The translations under genes were made by a program, and so were the position numbers. From NCBI GenBank assembly GCA_905215015.1, contig CAJMOS010000042.1, positions 1 to 22,609 of the forward strand: 22,609 nucleotides of DNA. Direction: 5' to 3'. The notes beneath the pieces were generated by a model. That model ran no database searches. It was not told the origin of the DNA and saw only the letters and a program-made list of their open reading frames with translations. This stretch comes from an uncultured bacterium (GTDB lineage Bacteria; Spirochaetota; Spirochaetia; Sphaerochaetales; Sphaerochaetaceae). Shown piece after piece: positions 1 to 7,675 of this stretch. Each line of letters begins with the position of its first letter. Position 1 is the first letter of the stretch.

Positions 1-1570
1 CGCACTCCGCCAGCCCGGCGTACCCCAGGCTGATGGTGGAGTCGCCGCCGTACAACAGCTTGTCGATCTTCTCCCCCTTCTCCAGACGGGCGAGGGCGCC
101 GTATTGCCAGAGAATCGGGGCGGCGTCGCTCGGGGTACCGAGCAGGCGCTCGTGACGGCAGCGTAGCGCGCGATGGCACAGTTCTAGGCGGTCATCCAAG
201 ATCTTCCAGAAGCTTTGTTCGTCCTTGTGGGAGGAGCAGGCGACGTCGACCAGGTTGAGGGTGACCACCCCTTGGTTGAAACGGCCGTAATACTTGTGCT
301 TGCCAGGCACATAGTTCCTGGCGTTAGCGATGTTGCCGACGCCCTTGTCGGTGAACCGGTCGGGAGTCAGGAACGAGCGGCAACCCATGCAGGTGTAGCA
401 GTCTCCCTTCAACTCGAGCGCTTTCTTCTCGCTGATGTAGTCGGGAACCATCCGTTTGGCGGTGCACCGGGCCGCCAGCTCGGTCAGGTAATAATAGGGC
501 CTTCCTGGCTCGATGTTGTCCTCTTCCAGCACGTAGATCAGTTTCGGAAAGGCAGGGGTGATCCAGACACCCTTCTCGTTCTTCACTCCCCGTATGCGCT
601 GAACCAGCATTTCCTCGATGCAGAGGGCCAGGTCTCGCTTGACCTGTTCGCTCCGGGCTTCGTTCAGGTACATGAAGACGGTAAGGAACGGAGCCTGCCC
701 GTTGGTCGTCATAAGGGTGATCACCTGGTACTGGATGGTCTGGATGCCCTTCTCGACCTCCTTGCGCAACCGTTTCTCGACAATTTCATGTTTCAGTTCC
801 TCGGCGGGGGAGATGCCCAGGAGCTTGAACTCCTCCTCGGTACTCTTCTTGATCCGTTGCCTGCTGACGTCGACGAATGCGGCCAGGTGCTCAAGGGAGA
901 TCGACTGGCCGCCATACTGGTTCGAGGCCACTTGGGCGATGATCTGGGTGGCGATGTTGCAGGCGGTGGAGAAACTGTGCGGACGCTCGATCTCGGTGCC
1001 GCTGATCACCGTCCCGTTCTGCAGCATGTCGTCCAGATTGATCAGGTCGCAGTTGTGCATGTGCTGGGCGTAGTAGTCGGCATCGTGGAAGTGGATGATT
1101 CCCTCCTCGTGCGCCTTGACGATTTCCTGGGGGAGCAACAGGCGGTTGGTGATGTCCTTGGAGACTTCTCCAGCCATATAGTCCCGCTGGACGCTGTTGA
1201 CCACCGGGTTCTTGTTGCTGTTTTCCTGCTTGACCTCCTCGTTCTGGCATTCCAGAAGCGAGAGGATCCGGGCATCGGTGGTGTTGGCGTGGCGGGCCAG
1301 GGTACGGTTGTAGCGGTAGCGGATGTAGGCACGGGCCACCTCGTAGGCTCCCGCCCGCATCAGCTCGGTCTCGACCATGTCCTGGATTTCCTCGACCGAG
1401 GAGGCCCGTGTGCCTTGCAGGCAACGTTTGGTGATGGTATCGGTAATCTGCTGGATCCGGGAATCGTCCAGTTCCGGGTTGGCCACCGCCTTGTTCGCCT
1501 TGCCGATGGCGATGGCGATCTTGTGTCCGTCGAACTCGACTTCCGTCCCGTTGCGTTTAATGACTTTCAT
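1..1570 (-). CDS. nrdD: Anaerobic (class III) ribonucleoside-triphosphate reductase, 3' end beyond window
   Basis: Reduces ribonucleoside triphosphates to dNTPs with a glycyl radical under anoxia, in the cytoplasm. The first 523 codons are visible. An N-terminal ATP-cone (allosteric) domain covers about residues 1-95, starting MKVIKRNGTEVEFDGHKIA. The reductase barrel follows, with the STACNIATQI segment (C204) and the CMGCRSFL segment (C397) that correspond to the active-site cysteines of the family. The C-terminal zinc site and glycyl-radical motif should lie beyond position 1, as family members are usually about 700 residues. The ATG at 1570 is chosen because GGGAGA lies 5-10 bases upstream and the family N-terminus begins here. 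No gene lies between it and the MATE gene; the roughly 280-base leader holds a cobalamin-riboswitch-like RNA and a NrdR box. The activase gene nrdG is not in view. Confidence 0.95.
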   Translation of the reverse strand, partial: MKVIKRNGTEVEFDGHKIAIAIGKANKAVANPELDDSRIQQITDTITKRCLQGTRASSVEEIQDMVETELMRAGAYEVARAYIRYRYNRTLARHANTTDARILSLLECQNEEVKQENSNKNPVVNSVQRDYMAGEVSKDITNRLLLPQEIVKAHEEGIIHFHDADYYAQHMHNCDLINLDDMLQNGTVISGTEIERPHSFSTACNIATQIIAQVASNQYGGQSISLEHLAAFVDVSRQRIKKSTEEEFKLLGISPAEELKHEIVEKRLRKEVEKGIQTIQYQVITLMTTNGQAPFLTVFMYLNEARSEQVKRDLALCIEEMLVQRIRGVKNEKGVWITPAFPKLIYVLEEDNIEPGRPYYYLTELAARCTAKRMVPDYISEKKALELKGDCYTCMGCRSFLTPDRFTDKGVGNIANARNYVPGKHKYYGRFNQGVVTLNLVDVACSSHKDEQSFWKILDDRLELCHRALRCRHERLLGTPSDAAPILWQYGALARLEKGEKIDKLLYGGDSTISLGYAGLAEC

Positions 1571-1574
1571 GCTG

Positions 1575-1690
1575 TCTCCCAGTGTATGTGGTTGTATTTC
1601 CCGAGGGGCGATCTGACTCTGACAGTTGCGTACCAGTGGAGGATTCTCACCTCGCTTCTCCGGTCTCGGAAACAGGCCCAGTATAGCACG
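1575..1690 (-). promoter_or_regulatory. Cobalamin-riboswitch-like leader of nrdD
   Basis: Read on the minus strand, the leader contains the conserved core order of the cobalamin riboswitch. A GGAGAA element is followed by a hairpin GAGG-TGAGAAT-CCTC (1639-1653), the equivalent of the GGTGAAAATCC stem-loop, then CACTGG and CGCAACTGTC (1621-1630). A GAGTCAGATCGCC stretch (about 1607-1619) resembles a B12 box but sits closer to the core than in the standard aptamer, so this may be a short variant. CTGTC of the core can pair with GACAG at the ribosome-binding site just before the start codon, a plausible off switch. B12 riboswitches over B12-independent reductases are known in Streptomyces. A covariance-model search was not possible. 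Confidence 0.62.
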
Positions 1691-1735
1691 GAGCAATGCA
1701 TGCGTCTACTAGGATTAGTATGACATATATTTAAT

Positions 1736-1751
1736 ACACTACATATAGTGT
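1736..1751 (-). promoter_or_regulatory. NrdR box upstream of nrdD
   Basis: ACACTACATATAGTGT is a 16-bp near-perfect palindrome (arms ACACTA/TAGTGT) and fits the NrdR-box consensus ACACwATATATwGTGT in all but one position. NrdR is the ATP/dATP-sensing repressor of ribonucleotide reductase genes. It lies about 165 bases ahead of the nrdD start, outside the riboswitch-like RNA, as expected for a promoter operator. NrdR boxes normally come in pairs about three helical turns apart; the second one here is at best very degenerate. Confidence 0.72.
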
Positions 1752-1818
1752 TATATAAGTTTTATATGAAGAGACATAACTCTTGGTTTGGGAATAGGAA
1801 AGGACCGGCTCAAGGGGG

Positions 1819-1835
1819 AAAAGGCAGGTCCTGCC
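1819..1835 (-). terminator. Intrinsic terminator of the MATE gene
   Basis: On the minus strand a short perfect stem GGCAG-GAC-CTGCC (1823-1835) is followed by TTTT and a pyrimidine-rich tract. It lies about 20 bases beyond the MATE stop codon and would separate that gene from the nrdD control region. The stem is only 5 bp, so strength is uncertain. Confidence 0.42.
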
Positions 1836-1853
1836 AGGTGCAGGCGTAGCGTC

Positions 1854-3233
1854 TTAGACCTTCAACGGCTCGCCGTCCGGGGTGCGTCTGAGCTTGCGGT
1901 AGATGGTCGCCACCATGGTGCCGAAGGTGGCGCTTGCTCCGACAATCTGGCTGACTGCCTCCGCGACGAAGACGCCGTGGACCCCCAAGCCGACCCGTGG
2001 CAGCAACAGGGTCAGGGGCACGACCAGAATCGCCTTGCGGAAGAGCGAGAAGAAAACCGCCCGCTTGGGACAGTTCATGGCGACGAAGGTGTTTTGCCCT
2101 ATGGTCTGGAAGCTCATCATGAAGAAGACGGCGAAGTAGATGCGCATGCAGGGGACGCAGACGCGGATCAGCTCGCTGTCGGAGGTGAAGCAACGCGCCA
2201 AGGCCACAGGGAAACACTGGACCAAGGCCCAGTTGAGCAGGTTGACCGATAGGGTGACCAAGGTGATGGTGCCGATTGTCTGGCGGATGCGGCTGTAGCG
2301 TTTTGCCCCATAGTTGTAGCCCATGATCGGCTGGGAGCTGTTGGCGAAGCTGGTGGTGGGGAGCGAGACCACCTCGCGCAGCGAATTGATCACCGCCATC
2401 GAGCTGATGAAGAGCAATCCTTCGGTTCCGCCGTAGAGGCGTAGCGTGATGTTTGCCACCGCCTGGGTCAGCGAGTTGGTCGCCTTGAACATGAAGCCAG
2501 GAGCTCCGAGAGCCAGGATCTTCCCGACTATCTTTCCTTCCCAAGAGAGGCGGGTGATGGAGAGAGGCCAGGACTTGGTACGTAGCGACTTGACTACCCA
2601 AAGGGCGCTGCAGAACTGGCTGACGACGGTGGCGACCGCCGCGCCTTTGATGCCCATGCCGAACGTGAACATGAACAGCGGGTCCAGGACGATGTTCAGC
2701 GAGGCGCCGATCAGGATGGTCACCATGCCGGTGACGCTGTGGCCCAGCATGGTGATGAAGGGGTTCATTCCCAGCGAAACCATGACGAAGACCGTGCCGG
2801 CTACGTAGATGGAGAAATAGGCGTCGGCATAGGGAAGCGACGCCTCGTCCGCGCCGAGCAGCATGAGTGCGGGACGACGGAGGAGGAACAGGACGACCGT
2901 CAGCGTCAGTCCCATGACAAGGAGCAGCGTGAAGGCGTTTTCCATGATGTGCTGGGCTTCGCCGTCGCGGTGCTTTCCCCGTTCGATCGAGCAGAGCGGT
3001 ACCCCGCCCGTACCGCAGATGCCTGCGAAGGCGTTGATCAGGGTGATCAGGGGGAAGGCGATGCCGACGCCGCTGAGCGCCGCGGTGCCCACCCCAGGAA
3101 TATGGCCGATATAGACGCGGTCGACGATGTTGTACAGGACATGGACCAGCTCGGCGACCATGACCGGCAAGGCTAGCCTGAGGACATGGCCGATGATGGA
3201 ACCATGCGCATAATCTCCCGTTTCCTGCTGCAT
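1854..3233 (-). CDS. MATE family multidrug/Na+ antiporter
   Basis: Inner-membrane exporter of the MATE (multi-antimicrobial extrusion) family, which expels cationic drugs or metabolites in exchange for Na+ or H+. The 459-residue protein has about twelve hydrophobic segments in two homologous halves. Typical family stretches include the N-terminal VLRLALPVMVAELVHVLYNIVDRVYIG, quoted here only as its key pattern (LALP, LYNIVDRVYIG), and the second-half motif SSQPIMGYNYGAKRY. The reading frame is open back to 3305, but that would overlap the permease upstream. The ATG at 3233 gives a protein starting MQQETGDYAHGS with AGAGA about 8 bases ahead, so it is preferred. It follows the TauE/SafE gene by 31 bases on the same strand and probably shares its transcript. 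Substrate cannot be told from sequence. Confidence 0.9.
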   Translation of the reverse strand: MQQETGDYAHGSIIGHVLRLALPVMVAELVHVLYNIVDRVYIGHIPGVGTAALSGVGIAFPLITLINAFAGICGTGGVPLCSIERGKHRDGEAQHIMENAFTLLLVMGLTLTVVLFLLRRPALMLLGADEASLPYADAYFSIYVAGTVFVMVSLGMNPFITMLGHSVTGMVTILIGASLNIVLDPLFMFTFGMGIKGAAVATVVSQFCSALWVVKSLRTKSWPLSITRLSWEGKIVGKILALGAPGFMFKATNSLTQAVANITLRLYGGTEGLLFISSMAVINSLREVVSLPTTSFANSSQPIMGYNYGAKRYSRIRQTIGTITLVTLSVNLLNWALVQCFPVALARCFTSDSELIRVCVPCMRIYFAVFFMMSFQTIGQNTFVAMNCPKRAVFFSLFRKAILVVPLTLLLPRVGLGVHGVFVAEAVSQIVGASATFGTMVATIYRKLRRTPDGEPLKV

Positions 3234-3264
3234 ATGGTCATTCTCTCGCAAAACAGGGGCGGAT

Positions 3265-3984
3265 TCAACCCGCGATGACGCTCCAGAGGCCTGCGAGTGC
3301 GACAAAGATATAGACGAGCGGTCTCAGCAGGGAGAGGGAAAGGTGGCGGAAGAGCAGGTTGCCGCAGAGCGTCCCGAGAAGGATGGCGGCCCACCCGAGA
3401 AAAAGCAGGCTCCAGGAGAGATTCCGGTAGGCGCCGTAGGCGAAGCGCATGGCCATGCTCTCCACGTTGGAAAGCAGGAAGAAGGTCTGGAGCGTGGCAA
3501 GGTAGGCCTCCTTCTGACCCAGTCCGTTCATCAGGTAGAGCGCCGCCGGCGGGGCGGAGATGCCGAAGAGCCCGTTGCAGATTCCGCTGGCAAGGCCTGC
3601 GAGCACCCCGTTCCGGGCTTTGGCCTGGATGGTCACCCTTCCCTGCAGGAAGAGGAAGAAAAGGGCGGTCAGGATCAGGAACATCCCCAGCAGCCGTGTC
3701 ATCAAAGCCGACTTCAGGGAGATGGAGAGCAGGGTGGCGATAGCGCCGATCAAAAGGGAGGGGATGGCCAAGGGCCAGAGCACTTTCCAGTTGATGCTGG
3801 AGTGGTAGCGGACCACCAACGTCACCACACCTGCCATGGCGATGGCGTGTACCAGCGCGATGCTCTCGGAATAGGGCATCCAATGGGGGAAGAACGCCAT
3901 CATCAATATCGGAGCGCCGAATCCGGTCACCGCCTGCACCATGGCTCCGACGAAGGCGACAGAAATCAAGTACCAGGGAGTCAT
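3265..3984 (-). CDS. TauE/SafE family anion permease
   Basis: Membrane permease of the TauE/SafE (DUF81) family, whose characterised members export sulfite, sulfoacetate or related organosulfur anions. The 239-residue chain has about eight hydrophobic segments in two repeats. Each repeat begins with a glycine-rich turn: VTGFGAPILMMAF near residue 20 and ICNGLFGISAPPAALYL near residue 120, both typical of the family. The frame stays open to 4128, but that stretch would run through the rubredoxin terminator and end. The ATG at 3984 starts directly at the first membrane segment (MTPWYLISVAFVGAM) and matches the family N-terminus, though its ribosome-binding site (GGAA) is weak. It is followed by the MATE gene on the same strand. 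Confidence 0.85.
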   Translation of the reverse strand: MTPWYLISVAFVGAMVQAVTGFGAPILMMAFFPHWMPYSESIALVHAIAMAGVVTLVVRYHSSINWKVLWPLAIPSLLIGAIATLLSISLKSALMTRLLGMFLILTALFFLFLQGRVTIQAKARNGVLAGLASGICNGLFGISAPPAALYLMNGLGQKEAYLATLQTFFLLSNVESMAMRFAYGAYRNLSWSLLFLGWAAILLGTLCGNLLFRHLSLSLLRPLVYIFVALAGLWSVIAG

Positions 3985-4018
3985 GGTTCCAGTATAGACC
4001 GCATTCCGGGAAAAGGAA

Positions 4019-4049
4019 ATGAAAAGGGCCTGCCGTTTCCGGCAAGCCC
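4019..4049 (-). terminator. Intrinsic terminator after rubredoxin
   Basis: On the minus strand a 10-bp stem (4026-4035 with 4040-4049, GGGCTTGCCG/CGGCAGGCCC, one G-T pair) closes a GAAA loop and is followed by TTTTCATTTCCTTTT. It lies 25 bases after the rubredoxin stop and just before the permease start, so the two genes are probably separate transcription units. Confidence 0.7.
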
Positions 4050-4073
4050 CCGATACATCAAAACGAAAGGCTC

Positions 4074-4235
4074 TCAGTCCTGAGCGGCGAAATCGCTCTT
4101 GCTGGCACCGCAGAGCGGGCAGACCCAATCATCAGGGATGTCCTCGAAAGCAGTACCGGGCTGGATGCCGCCATCGGGGTCGCCAACCTGCGGGTCATAG
4201 ACATATCCACACATCTGACACACGTATTTCTTCAT
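4074..4235 (-). CDS. Rubredoxin
   Basis: Small one-iron electron carrier of 53 residues. It has the two rubredoxin knuckles YVCQMCGY (C6, C9) and CPLCGASKSDF (C39, C42) that bind a single Fe in a Cys4 site, plus the conserved core YDPxxGDPDGGIxPGTxFEDxPDDWVCP. The length is exactly that of typical anaerobe rubredoxins. The start is supported by GGAGGA about 8 bases upstream. In anaerobes these proteins usually pass electrons to superoxide reductase, rubrerythrin or rubredoxin-oxygen oxidoreductase for defence against oxygen; no partner gene is adjacent here. Confidence 0.96.
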   Translation of the reverse strand: MKKYVCQMCGYVYDPQVGDPDGGIQPGTAFEDIPDDWVCPLCGASKSDFAAQD

Positions 4236-4288
4236 AGTTCAGTTCCTCCGTGTCACAAAGATACCCGAGAGCGGTGAAAACAGCAAGG

Positions 4289-5245
4289 TCAAGAATAGAC
4301 GGCAAGGATATCTTTCAGGTAATTCGCGTATTTTTTCCTGAACCACGCCGGTTCGACAATCTCCACGCTTGCACCGCATTGGAACAGCTTCATCAGCAAG
4401 TCGATCGAGTTCTCGACATTCAGCTTGACCTCCATGCCCTTGTCGGTCTTGGTGATCGTCTCCTTCCCGTGCTCCAGGGAGTGGAAGACGTTCAGCGCGC
4501 TTGACTCCTTGACGTTCAGCACCAAGGGAATGGTATCCCCGCTGGCGTAGTCCAGGCGGCGCTCGGGAACCTTGAAGGGTTTCAGGTTGTCCGGGATGGT
4601 GTAGGTCTCGTCCAGGATCATGGCGCTGGTAATTGTGGCGATGTCGATGGTGACGATTTCCTGGGTGTGGCGCAGGCGGCCGGTGACGCTGATCGGGCTT
4701 CGGTGGTTGTTCTCGTCCTCACGGAAGCCGATGAAGTAGGGGGCCAGTTCGGTCTCCACTCCGCCGGCCTGCACCACCTTGACGATGCGTCCCGAGACCC
4801 AGCTGTCGATCAGCACCTCGAGCACCGAGTTGAACTGTCCGCCTGATTCCTGCTCGCGGATGCGCTTGTCGATCTGGTCTGCCAGGTTGCGGATGTTGTC
4901 GCTTACCTTCGGGGCGTAGGAACGCATGTTCAGCGCGATTTTCCGAAGGCCCGAAGCGAGGTGCGCGTTCTGGAACTCGGTGTTGGAGACCAGCGCCTCG
5001 GCGCTCATGTTCAGCGCCAGGCTTTCGTAGACCGACAGGTCGATGTTGGCCTCGTTCTCATTCTCCTTGATCTTGATCAGGTTGTTGTCCTCGTAGATGT
5101 CGACGTCATGGGTCTTCAGCTCGTCGACATATCTGCTGATGGTGGAGCGGTGCACGCCGAGCCTCCGGGCGATTTCCGCCCGTCTCAGCCCCTCGGGATG
5201 GCTGTGCAGAAGCAGCTCAAGCTGTGCAACGCGTTCTCCTTTCAT
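4289..5245 (-). CDS. HTH/WYL-domain transcriptional regulator
   Basis: Probable DNA-binding regulator of 318 residues. An N-terminal winged helix-turn-helix (about residues 1-60, with EGLRRAEIARRLGVHRSTIS as the helix-turn-helix) is followed by a central WYL-type domain (about 140-230) and a C-terminal WCX-like extension. WYL domains are thought to sense nucleic acid or nucleotide ligands. The signature tryptophan-tyrosine-leucine is not preserved in the expected place (PYFIGFREDE is seen), so the family call rests on overall organisation. The start at 5245 follows AAGGAG by 7 bases; the frame is open to 5284 but without a better site. It is divergent from the SlyX-like gene, with a palindromic site across its own promoter suggesting autoregulation. 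Confidence 0.75.
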   Translation of the reverse strand: MKGERVAQLELLLHSHPEGLRRAEIARRLGVHRSTISRYVDELKTHDVDIYEDNNLIKIKENENEANIDLSVYESLALNMSAEALVSNTEFQNAHLASGLRKIALNMRSYAPKVSDNIRNLADQIDKRIREQESGGQFNSVLEVLIDSWVSGRIVKVVQAGGVETELAPYFIGFREDENNHRSPISVTGRLRHTQEIVTIDIATITSAMILDETYTIPDNLKPFKVPERRLDYASGDTIPLVLNVKESSALNVFHSLEHGKETITKTDKGMEVKLNVENSIDLLMKLFQCGASVEIVEPAWFRKKYANYLKDILAVYS

Positions 5246-5276
5246 GGCAACTCCTTTGCCTGATTCGGCAACTATA

Positions 5277-5312
5277 TGCAACATATCTTAGAGAAATGTG
5301 TTGCCAATTGCA
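5277..5312 (-). promoter_or_regulatory. Promoter of the WYL regulator with overlapping inverted repeat
   Basis: On the minus strand TTGCAA (5307-5312) and TAAGAT (5284-5289) are spaced by 17 bases, a good sigma-70-type promoter 40-70 bases ahead of the start codon. An inverted repeat GCAACA-N15-TGTTGC (5277-5282 and 5298-5303) spans the -10 box, and further GCAAC units occur at about 5249, 5267 and 5329. This arrangement suits binding by a dimeric regulator, most simply the WYL protein itself. Confidence 0.5.
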
Positions 5313-5346
5313 AGCGAATTGACGATTATGCAACAAGAGGTTACTG

Positions 5347-5550
5347 ATGGAATCAGAACGCATGGAAAAGATAGAGGTCAAGCTTTCCTATCTGGAGGAG
5401 ACGGTGGAACAGCTCAACGAGATTGTGGCCGCCCAGCAGAAGGAGATGGCGGAGTTGCGCGCCCATGGCGACGCCTTACAGAAAAAGGTCGCCGAGCTGA
5501 TGCGGGACGAAGGGGAAGAGATTGCCAACCGCCGTCCGCCGCACTATTGA
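5347..5550 (+). CDS. slyX: SlyX family small coiled-coil protein
   Basis: A 67-residue, highly charged helical protein. Heptad spacing of hydrophobic residues runs through about residues 8-53 (IEVKLSYLEETVEQLNEIV), predicting a coiled coil, and the chain ends in RRPPHY. Both the heptad region and the terminal PPHY are the hallmarks of SlyX, a protein of unknown molecular role first seen beside slyD in enterobacteria. The start at 5347 has AGAGG 6-8 bases upstream. It is divergent from the WYL regulator and ends 2 bases before the convergent stop codon of the hydrolase gene, leaving no room for a terminator. No slyD lies nearby. Confidence 0.85.
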   Translation: MESERMEKIEVKLSYLEETVEQLNEIVAAQQKEMAELRAHGDALQKKVAELMRDEGEEIANRRPPHY

Positions 5551-5552
5551 CC

Positions 5553-6620
5553 TTATTCCGAATCGACTGCCAGATGGTTCTTCAGCTTGCGCTTGGCTTC
5601 CCGTTGCTCTTGCTTGAGCTGGGCGTTGTAGTCCTTCGTGCTGATCAGCGTCACCTGGTTGACCGACCGGCCGCTGATGAACTGGTTGATCGCGCATAGC
5701 GACTCTTCCGTCCCGGTGGCGTTGGGGTAGCAGATGAAACCGTGGACCGTCTTTTTCACTTCGAGGCAGTTGGCCGGGGTGTCGTTTTCCCTGAGTTGCT
5801 TCGCGTACAGCGCTCCATCATCCTTCAGCGGGTCGTACTCCGCGGTGATGACCAGCGTTTCCGGCAATCGGGACTGGTCCAGCCCCAGCATCGGCGAGAA
5901 GTTGGGGTTCAGGATATCCTTTGGTTCCTTGGCGTACTGGTTGATATAGAAGGCCATCTGCTTTTCGGTCAGCGTCGGGGAGTCTTTGTAGGTCTCGTAG
6001 CTTTCGGTGCGCATGCGCCCGTCGGTGACCGGGCAAATCAGGATCTGCCCCGCGATTGCCGGGCCCTTTCTGTCCCGCGCCAAACGTGAGACGACAGCGG
6101 CGAGGTTGCCTCCAACGCAATCTCCCATCACGAAAACCTGGTCTGGATCGACCTTCCAGTACCTGCTGCCGGCAGACGCCCACAGCAGGGTGCTGTAGCA
6201 ATCCTCAGCCGCGGTCGGGAACTTGTAGGAGGGGGCAAGACGATAGTCGACGGAAAGGACGGTCGCTTGGAGCCGGTCGGCGAGACGGGCGCAGAAGATG
6301 TTGTACAGGTCCATGTTGCCGAAGACCCAGCCGCCACCGTGGTAGAAGACCACCAATGGGGTCACGTCGCTTACCTCCCGGTGGGAGCGACTACGGAACA
6401 GGTATCCGGTGATGGCGCCGCCTTCGACCGGGATGATGAATGTTTCTCCTTCGATTCCGCGAGGATATTTTCCGAGCAGCTTCCTGTACCGCTTGTTCAG
6501 TGGCGTGCTGTTGAGCTGTTGCAGTCGTTCGGGAGTGGCTGTCGAGGGGTCGAAGCCTGATTCCCTTCGGACTTTCTCCACGAGCTTCCACATTGCGGAA
6601 GAGAGCGCGTACGTAACCAT
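5553..6620 (-). CDS. HSL-family alpha/beta hydrolase with Cys at the nucleophile position
   Basis: A 355-residue member of the hormone-sensitive-lipase-like alpha/beta hydrolase family, probably cytoplasmic as no signal peptide is seen. The oxyanion-hole motif HGGGW is at residues 94-98. The nucleophile elbow, normally GDSAGG, reads GDCVGG at 166-171. The codon at 6117-6119 is TGC (Cys168), not a serine codon. The remaining triad candidates are in place: Asp263 in EYDPLKDDG and His293 in VHGF. It could be a thiol-nucleophile esterase or a catalytically altered relative. A charged, Lys/Gln-rich tail (about residues 330-355) extends past the usual fold. It follows the AraC regulator by 57 bases on the same strand, which suggests joint transcription. 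Physiological substrate unknown. Confidence 0.88.
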   Translation of the reverse strand: MVTYALSSAMWKLVEKVRRESGFDPSTATPERLQQLNSTPLNKRYRKLLGKYPRGIEGETFIIPVEGGAITGYLFRSRSHREVSDVTPLVVFYHGGGWVFGNMDLYNIFCARLADRLQATVLSVDYRLAPSYKFPTAAEDCYSTLLWASAGSRYWKVDPDQVFVMGDCVGGNLAAVVSRLARDRKGPAIAGQILICPVTDGRMRTESYETYKDSPTLTEKQMAFYINQYAKEPKDILNPNFSPMLGLDQSRLPETLVITAEYDPLKDDGALYAKQLRENDTPANCLEVKKTVHGFICYPNATGTEESLCAINQFISGRSVNQVTLISTKDYNAQLKQEQREAKRKLKNHLAVDSE

Positions 6621-6677
6621 AATATATTATCCTAGACTATCTCATACGACTTCGCAAGAGCAATTCCGATATGACTC

Positions 6678-7583
6678 TTATTGTATTTCTGTATCATCAT
6701 CGCCCATTTTTGTGCGGTATTGTTGACGATATTGACGTGGGGAAAGCCCGATGCTGTGGGTGAAGGCGGTGGTGAAGTTGGCCGCGTTCAGGTACCCGAC
6801 ATGGTCGGCGATTTCTCCTACGGAATAATCCGAGTTGCAGAGCAGCAGCTTGGCCTGTTTCATCTTCAGGTCCCTGACGATTCTGCCCGGGGACATGTGG
6901 TAGAGTTCTTCGCAGAAGCGCGAGAGATGGCTGCGGCTGATGCCGGCCTCTTTGCACAAGTCCTCGACCGGCCAAGGACGATCGATGTGCTCGGTCACCT
7001 TCTTCCAGAGTGGCGCCATCCGCATGCGGTTGGTCCTGACCGAGGTGCTTTCCGTCCATCCGAGCGCCCGTTCCAGATAGATGAAGAAGAGCTGGGCGAA
7101 CAGCTCGATCGCGCTGAGCGAGTTGATGTCGTTGTAGGACTCCTCGTTCAGCATCCCCATCAGCAGGTTCTTCAATTCTGGGTCCCAGGTGAATGGGACC
7201 ACCTGCCAGTCGGCGAGCTCGCAAAACTGCAGGCGGGGGGAGTCCTCCCAGACGGTAAGCCAGAGCATTTCCCAGGGCTCCTTTCCTATCGTTTCTTCGC
7301 GATGGCCCTGTCCTCGGGATGCGCTGAAGAAGGCCTGTCCGGGGTGGACGGCAAACGAGGTTCCATCCTCGAGGGTGAATTTGCCGTTGCCCGAGAGTGT
7401 CATGACAAGCACGGCGAAGTGGCGGTCGCGCGTACGCTCACCCCAGAACCCTTCGGTGAGTATGCTGTAGCCGCCCTGCTTCACCCTTGCCGTGCTGAAT
7501 GTCGGACAGTTGATGGTGGTGGAGGAGAGGTAATGCTGCTCGCAACTGGGAGGGAAAAAGAATTTCTCTAGAAGATATCGCAT
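6678..7583 (-). CDS. AraC family transcriptional regulator
   Basis: A 301-residue regulator. The N-terminal half (about 1-170) looks like an AraC-type cupin sensor domain (the HPGQAFFSA segment is typical), and the C-terminal 100 residues carry two helix-turn-helix motifs: VEDLCKEAGISRSHLSRFC and VGEIADHVGYLNAANFTTAF followed by the family signature GLSPRQYR. Such proteins usually activate sugar or stress genes when ligand binds the cupin. The frame is open to 7667, but the ATG at 7583 starts at the conserved fold and leaves a divergent control region. The preferred start has only a weak GCGGA site. It is divergent from the sugar transport operon and precedes the hydrolase, so either could be its target. 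Confidence 0.85.
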   Translation of the reverse strand: MRYLLEKFFFPPSCEQHYLSSTTINCPTFSTARVKQGGYSILTEGFWGERTRDRHFAVLVMTLSGNGKFTLEDGTSFAVHPGQAFFSASRGQGHREETIGKEPWEMLWLTVWEDSPRLQFCELADWQVVPFTWDPELKNLLMGMLNEESYNDINSLSAIELFAQLFFIYLERALGWTESTSVRTNRMRMAPLWKKVTEHIDRPWPVEDLCKEAGISRSHLSRFCEELYHMSPGRIVRDLKMKQAKLLLCNSDYSVGEIADHVGYLNAANFTTAFTHSIGLSPRQYRQQYRTKMGDDDTEIQ

Positions 7584-7675
7584 ATCCGCAAGTATACATG
7601 AAAGATGAGACGAATTCAAAGGTTTTCTTTCCCTTTCGCCATTGCCATTCCCGGGCGTTTGTTCCATAAAAGGGT

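Noticed and set aside
1704..1720. A second NrdR box about 31 bases from the first
   Set aside because: The sequence at the expected spacing (around TCTACTAGGATTAGTA) keeps too little of the consensus to call.
215..1723. A 502-codon open frame on the plus strand opposite nrdD
   Set aside because: It is an antisense shadow of nrdD created by GC-rich codons; the minus-strand protein has clear NrdD motifs, and the plus-strand translation shows no family pattern.
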